Assembly: GCA_012295275.1 (NCBI GenBank)
Contig: CM022672.1
Coordinates: 16,877,394 to 16,912,393, forward strand
From: Chrysomallon squamiferum
Taxonomy: Eukaryota; Mollusca; Gastropoda; Neomphalida; Peltospiridae
Length of the DNA: 35,000 bases
Direction of reading: 5' to 3'
The notes beneath the pieces were generated by a model. That model was not told where the DNA came from. It saw only the letters and a program-made list of their open reading frames with translations, and did no database searches. This document shows positions 29,228-35,000 of the stretch, piece by piece. The first letter of the stretch is position 1; each line of letters opens with the position of its first letter. A program made the position numbers and the translations under genes.

Positions 29228-29688
29228 TTTCAATTATCAGACCTGAAGAAAGTTGTCAGTACAAAGTCCAAAATTCTTGGCTCAAGGAAAGTGACGCTTC
29301 AGAACTCCGACCAAAGTACAATCTGTTGAAACAAAAGTAGACTGTCTTTCTAAGTCAGAGTTTGCTTTGAACAGCCAATAAATACCAAACAATCTAACAT
29401 GGAATGGTCGAGTAAATTTATCACGAAATTAAAAAAGAAATTATAAAATTACAATAATCAAAAATTGTTTTAAAAAGTTTTGTTCTTACTTAAATATATG
29501 CTTTCATAAAGTAAAATCAGTAGTAATAACAACAACAACACAAACTGTCAAATGCAAGCTTAATTATTACTATTACTACTAATAAATAAATCCATAACTG
29601 TCTTTACTAATTTCAGCAAATCAGACGGTGCTCGTTTGTGTAAGGTATATCACTTTGAATAGGAAACGGAAATAGAAAATCTTTTGCA
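29228..29688. promoter_or_regulatory. Bidirectional CRAT/PTPA promoter region
   Basis: The 461 bases between divergent start codons hold both 5' UTRs and promoters. Candidate sites are CAAAGTCCA at 29262-29270 (the HNF4-preferred half-site form), the related CAAAGTACA at 29312-29320, a TGACG core at 29292-29296, a CCAAT box at 29375-29379 and an ETS-like CGGAAAT at 29668-29674. No TATA box at an obvious distance is seen. The human CRAT and PTPA genes also face each other across a short gap. Site function is inferred. Confidence 0.65.
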
Positions 29689-32600
29689 ATGGCTGAGAAA
29701 GAAAGCGGTTTGTTATTTTATATGTCAAAATATATTACAAATCGAATTAGTAATAATACTACTAATAAAATGCAGTTGCTCAATTATCACATGTTAACAA
29801 AAATTCCATTTAAAATACTGAATGAACTAGATTATTCTTGTCTATGCAACATTATTAAGTTATTTTGATCACAAAACCAGAAAACATTGTTACGATTGTA
29901 CAATCGTAACAGTTACAATGTAATTTGTATTATTCCATTTTATTTATTGTAATTTGTAACAATTGTTACATGAACATTTTAAATGAATCAGTATTATTGA
30001 TTGTTTATAACTAATTCAGTGATTATTTTTTCCCCCAGTAATTTAAATTCAGTTCTGAAATATTTGAAAGATTTGGAATAAAATATGCATATTAAAAGTT
30101 AAAAAGAAAAAGTTTAAAAAAATAAGAAAAAAGAAAAAGAATTAACAACAACAATAATTAAATAAATCAATCTATGAAACAATTAATTTACCTTCAAATT
30201 CTCAAAAACACACATTTTTGTTTTGAAATACATAAAAAACTAAAAAATGCATTTCTGTCAGTGACAAAGTTTTTAGTCAGAGGTTCCTCAATGTACAATG
30301 TCAGTAGAAAACAGGTTCTTTTTGTTGAGAGGTGATGGAAATCAGTGTAATTACCACCAAATAATGACTTGTTGCATTCAGGTGGCCATTACAGCTTACT
30401 GATATCCTCTCTGCATTGGCGAGTTTATGAATTTAATGTGTCTAGAGTGGTCACATGCACACTGTTAATCTGACTTGTTATTGAGAATGTGTGATTCTGC
30501 GAGCACTCTGCATATTGCACACCTAATTTTTGTACACCATATTATTGCTGGATCTTGTATGGTTTAACTTTTTAGTGTTTATTGCATTGAGATTCATGTT
30601 TTCAGAACATTTTATTTCATACTTATACCTTTTGTTTTAAAATGGTAGTAAGTTTCTTTTGATCATATAAAGATATATGTAACAATGTTGATATGTTGTA
30701 TTTTACATTATAGCAAATCAGGAAGTCACAGCTGATCTGGAAGGATGTATCAATTTGGAGACACATGAGTTTAAAACTCCACAGAAAGAAATAAAAACAC
30801 CTGAAGATATACCTAAATGGGTAAAATCAAAGGTATTGTTATTTTAAGTTTAACTGTTATTGTCAGGGTTGAGAAACAATGTTCTGGGATTTGAAAAAGA
30901 AGAATTAGCACCAATATGGAAAATAGAAACTTCTAAGATGTAATATCTTTTGTAAATATGTTAATCAATGTTTTTAAAATACAGTTTAGCTTATACTTTT
31001 TGGTATTCTTCAGTAATAAAATATATAAGATGTCACCATTGCAAAATATTTTGGGACATTATCAATAATAATGTCTAAGTTATTTTCTACCAGAGCTGGT
31101 ATAACATACAAGCAAATGATTACTTTCCATGAATGATTTTCTATGAAAAGTTAAAACTTAAACAGTAGTTATGGGAATCAAAAATGATTATCCATGGTTT
31201 ATTTCACTATTGCTTTATTTAATTATTTTAAAATGGAGTAAATGTAGTCAAAGAGAGGTTAAACAAGCATTAACAAACAGTACAAACTGAGAGTGTTAAT
31301 AAAAATGACACAGTCTTTATCTTTATCATTTAAAAGAAAAAATGTTGTAATTCTTGTTTTTCCCTTTTTGATTTCAGGCATATAATGATCTTCTTGGTTA
31401 TATTCTCACAGTGAATGATGCTATCAAAGGCAAGAAAATCACTGATAAATATCCTATATCTGAGGTGAGTATTACAAAGGCTATTTATTTCTGACAAAAT
31501 GTGGAATACTGACCCACAGCATAATAGTATGCTCACTTCTCCTTAGTCTGTTTTATTAGGCAGTTTGTTTGCTATTTTGCTGTACTCACATGTAGTTAGT
31601 GTTTTGTTCTTGCATTCTGTACATGACATAACATATATTAATTTGAAAAAAATTAAAAATTATGAAATCAGTAGTAATACTAGTTTGCAATCATTAAAAA
31701 AATATATGTGTGTTTTGAATTCCTTTTTCTTTATCTAAATTAACAAATGTGTGAGTATAACAAACTCTAAGTAATAAAATAATAATTATGGTATGATAAA
31801 AACAGTGATAAAATAAAGCATGAAAATAAAAACAACTATTGGTTTAAAGAAATAAAATCACAGATTACCAAAACCTGATAGCATGCTACTTTGTTTATGC
31901 TGCAGATGTGTGACAAATTAACAGCAATGCTTGATGACTTCTCTTTATGGATAGATGAAATACCACCAATAGAACAACCACAACGATTTGGAAACAAGGC
32001 CTTTCGAGACTGGTTCAGCAAGTTGGAACAGGTTCTTTTAATAATTATTTATATTATTTTAGGGTCTGTTTTCAAAAAATTGGATAACTGTCATGACATT
32101 TTCTTTATTATATAAATATTGTTAATTAAGATTACTTTGTTGTGTATTTAACCATCAGTCAGTGTCCTTATTAAGTTCTCTTCTAGTTTCTTTTACCAGA
32201 GACCATTTGTTAAAAATTGTGAAATCTGCAGAGCTAAATAGATTTCCAGAAAAAACAACAACAACAAATCAACTTTATCTTTCTAGATTCATACACACAT
32301 GTAATGAAAAAAAAGTTATCTTTTAAGTTTGATAACATAGAGATTTTGTAGAATGAGAAAAAAACATCTGGAATAGACACATATATAAATAAAAAAGTAA
32401 ATATGAGACATGGGAAAACAGAACTGCAGATGTGTTATAGGTTGTTTTTTTAATTATTATTATTTTTTAAAGATTATAAGATATATATATAAAATAGTTT
32501 ACTGCATTATAAAATAAAGACACATTTTAAACATATTACGGGAAAAAGCTTTCCTGTATAATTAATCTTTACAACTTAAGGTGTATTTATTAAAATGTAA

Positions 32601-34516
32601 AGGGTTATTATTTAGAATAGTGAAGCCTCTTTGATGAAAGTTTTACCAGAGAACATGCATCCTGCTATACCTGAACTAAGATGTTACCTTGTGGAGAGTG
32701 TGGGCAATTCAACAAGAATAGATTACGGAACAGGTACATACATAGATACAAATAACATACATACACACATATATATTCACATATGTCATCTATATGCCTG
32801 ATGTGTAAGAAAGTACACACAAAATATCTCACTACACAGCACAGTGGGTTTCCACTTTAATTAGTAAGATCTTTAATGTAATGCATGAATAGATACAATA
32901 TGTAGCAATGTTGCGTATCTGTGTCGTTAAATAAAACAATTTGTTTTCTTTTCATATATCACTGACTCATATCTCTAGTCTGTTAAATCAAAAGAAATCA
33001 CAACAGTATTTCTGTAATTGTGAAATAATATTGTAAGTGGATACATCATAACATGATTATCTTTAGCATTGGTTGATGAATTATATTAAAACTTAGACTA
33101 TCGTAGCTTGATCTGTAATGCTACATTCTGCATACTGTTAGTTAACCCTCAGAATAACGATTTCACTTCCAGGTCACGAGATGTCGTTTATAGCTTTTCT
33201 TTGTTGTCTCTTCAAGTTAGGAGCTCTAACATCAGAGGACTACATTGCTTCTGCTCTCAAGGTATTCTTTAGGTAAAGTCATTTTTCTATCCATTAACTT
33301 GTTTTACTTTAATTAATTTTATTTTATTATTATTTTTGTAAATATATTTTATTTTTATTATTATTTTTTTTTTTCCTTTTAATTTATTATTATTATTTTT
33401 TTTTTTTTTCATTTTAATTTATTATTATTTTTTTTTTTCATTTTAATTTTTTTTTTTTTAAAAAAATTTTTTTGTATCTTATTTTTATTTGTTGACCAAA
33501 ATGCTGTAACATGTCTGGAGTAAAGAATATAAGTGAGTTGTTTTTAAACAGGTACACATTTCTTGTACGCAAACTTCAGACTGTGTACAGAATGGAGCCA
33601 GCTGGAAGTCACGGGGTGTGGAGTTTGGATGATTATCATTTTATGCCATTCTTATGGGGCAGTTCACAGCTTATAGGTAAAAAAATAACACTTCTTTTCT
33701 GTTAAATCTGAAATACTTCAGAATCTTTTTTCACAACTGTTACAGTTTTTAGCTTGGTTAGACATTTCATTTACAGTCTCACTGCAGGTAGAAATGCAGG
33801 TTGAAATAGCAGTTTAATTTCCCAGTAGTTAAAACAGAGTGGGTAAAATTTTGTCAGATATATTTCTGTTAGGGTTTTATTATATATAAATAACAACCTC
33901 AAGTACACAAAATATATTTTTAGTTATTTTGTTCCAATTATGGTAGTAAAAGAGTAAATTTAAGAGATACTTTAATTTATATTATTATTATTTTTAAATG
34001 ATTTAAATGCAGTAGGGCTATTTTATTTTGTCATATATACCTTGGTACCTTGATATTATCATGGAATTTCAACTCTTATCATTTTTTATATTTGATTTCA
34101 GATCATCCAAGGATATTTCCTAAATCCTTTGTGAAACCAGAAATCTATGAACATTTCAGCAAGGATTACATGTTTCTATCAAATATTAAATATATTAATG
34201 AGGTTTGTTCAGATTCTTTTTGGTTCTTAATTTTTGATTTTCTAAAAATAATGGAAGGTGTTTCAATACAATACAATGTCATTCGGTGTAAAACTCCATA
34301 ATATAACTTCTGCTTTTTTCTATATATTTAACATAACTTTGTATATTTGTCTATCTATTTATCTATTAATTAATTAATTAATTAATTTATTTATTTTTTA
34401 AAATACAGGTTAAAACAGGCCCATTTGCAGAACATTCAAATCAGCTGTGGAATATAAGTGGGGTTCCAAACTGGATGAAAGTGAACTCTGGGTTAATAAA
34501 AATGTACAGAGCTGAG
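29689..34516 (+). CDS. PTPA: PP2A phosphatase activator (3' end outside window)
   Basis: PTPA (PPP2R4) binds PP2A catalytic and scaffold subunits, uses ATP and promotes assembly of active phosphatase; a peptidyl-prolyl isomerase activity has also been reported. Coding exons seen: 29689-29707, 30714-30832, 31378-31464, 31906-32031, 32616-32733, 33173-33272, 33552-33676, 34102-34202, 34409-34516. Phases join for 301 residues. Conserved blocks: [19 protein letters not shown] in exon 4, [16 protein letters not shown] (144-159), [17 protein letters not shown] (202-218), [11 protein letters not shown], and [16 protein letters not shown] (267-282). Human PTPA is about 323 residues, so roughly 20 C-terminal residues in a further exon should lie to the right. 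The exon 9 donor is GTGAGA at 34517. Exon 1 codes for only six residues plus one base. The exon 4 donor, GTTCTT, is weak. It is head-to-head with CRAT. Confidence 0.95.
29708..30713 (+). other. PTPA intron 1 (1.0 kb) with a GC-richer island
   Basis: GTTTGT donor and a TATAG acceptor. It contains a 22-base perfect palindrome at 29889-29910 and, at about 30240-30560, a stretch of clearly higher complexity and GC than the rest of the intron, without an open frame. The island could be a regulatory element or an old transposon fragment. Confidence 0.5.
33352..33468 (+). repeat. T-rich minisatellite upstream of PTPA exon 7
   Basis: About three copies of a 30-40 base unit built from TTATTATTATT, a T10-T14 run and (C/A)TTTTAATTT. 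It lies in the intron between exons 6 and 7 and ends about 85 bases before the acceptor. Confidence 0.75.
34350..34400. repeat. (TCTA)n/(TTAA)n/(TTTA)n tetranucleotide run
   Basis: Tetranucleotide units change from CTAT to TTAA to TTTA, directly before the PTPA exon 9 acceptor at 34408. The T-rich end serves as its pyrimidine tract. Confidence 0.85.
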
Positions 34517-35000
34517 GTGAGACAAAATTAAAATTGCTGATAAAAATGGCATCCTATTCTTTTTTAGTCATGATATTTTCTTTTGTGAGAATATTTATGT
34601 CACATATAGCAATTTACCTAATTCAGGTATTGGTTTTCCTTTTTTAACACTTTTATCACATATCAAAGAAATAATCAATAAATGGGAATTAACATTTTAT
34701 GGGTTTTTTTGGTTTATATACGGGAATAAGATATAGCTCTATGGTGGATTGTTGAAATTAAGACACATCTTCTTCAGTATATCCTCTGGACTATTTTGTA
34801 TTCCAAGCATTTTCATGTTTTGTCTTGTCTGTGCATTTTAACAGATAGAAATATGTTTTCTCTCTCAAATCATATTGATTGACAAAACCTGGTTGACATG
34901 AAATAATCAAAAAGAATAAAATGAAAGTTGAGATGTTGATAATTATTCAGTCATTCCTTGATCTCCTTTTTAAAAAAAATTTTTCTCTCTCTTTTTTTTT
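34517..35000 (+). other. Start of the PTPA intron after exon 9
   Basis: Begins with a GTGAGA donor. No further PTPA exon (expected to continue with a Cys-Leu-Glu-Lys-like start, as in vertebrates) was found before the window ends. Confidence 0.6.

Overview
This is an animal (metazoan) nuclear window. It is very AT-rich, with spliced genes using GT-AG introns, long T-rich acceptor tracts and many microsatellites. The encoded proteins are close to vertebrate ones in length and core motifs. The base composition and repeats suggest an invertebrate; I could not fix the phylum. Almost no coding sequence shows as one long open frame because exons are 19-225 nt, so the gene models below were assembled exon by exon, with reading phase checked across every junction.

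Layout from left to right: 1-526 has no recognisable gene. 527-762 (minus) is a GC-richer, frame-broken coding-like fragment, possibly from a DNA transposon. 1060-6231 (minus) is QTRT1, the catalytic subunit of tRNA-guanine transglycosylase, in nine coding exons. 6232-6628 is a short head-to-head promoter. 6629-13067 (plus) is DOLPP1, dolichyldiphosphatase, in eight exons. 13068-20643 is a 7.6 kb tail-to-tail spacer of UTR-like and repeat-rich DNA. 20644-29227 (minus) is CRAT, carnitine O-acetyltransferase, in 14 coding exons. 29228-29688 is a second head-to-head promoter. From 29689 to the right edge (plus) runs PTPA, the PP2A phosphatase activator: nine exons are present and the last one or so lies outside the window.

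The genes do not form one pathway. QTRT1 makes queuosine tRNA, DOLPP1 recycles dolichyl pyrophosphate in the ER, CRAT buffers acetyl-CoA in mitochondria and peroxisomes, and PTPA activates PP2A. The main result is positional. DOLPP1(+) CRAT(-) PTPA(+) is, to my knowledge, the order and orientation on human chromosome 9q34.11, including the CRAT/PTPA head-to-head pair, so this looks like very old microsynteny. QTRT1 is elsewhere in human (19p13).

No clearly novel system was found. The points most worth checking are the two bidirectional promoters with HNF4-like, NRF1-like and ETS-like sites, a foldback element and two local duplications in CRAT introns, and the broken fragment at the left end.
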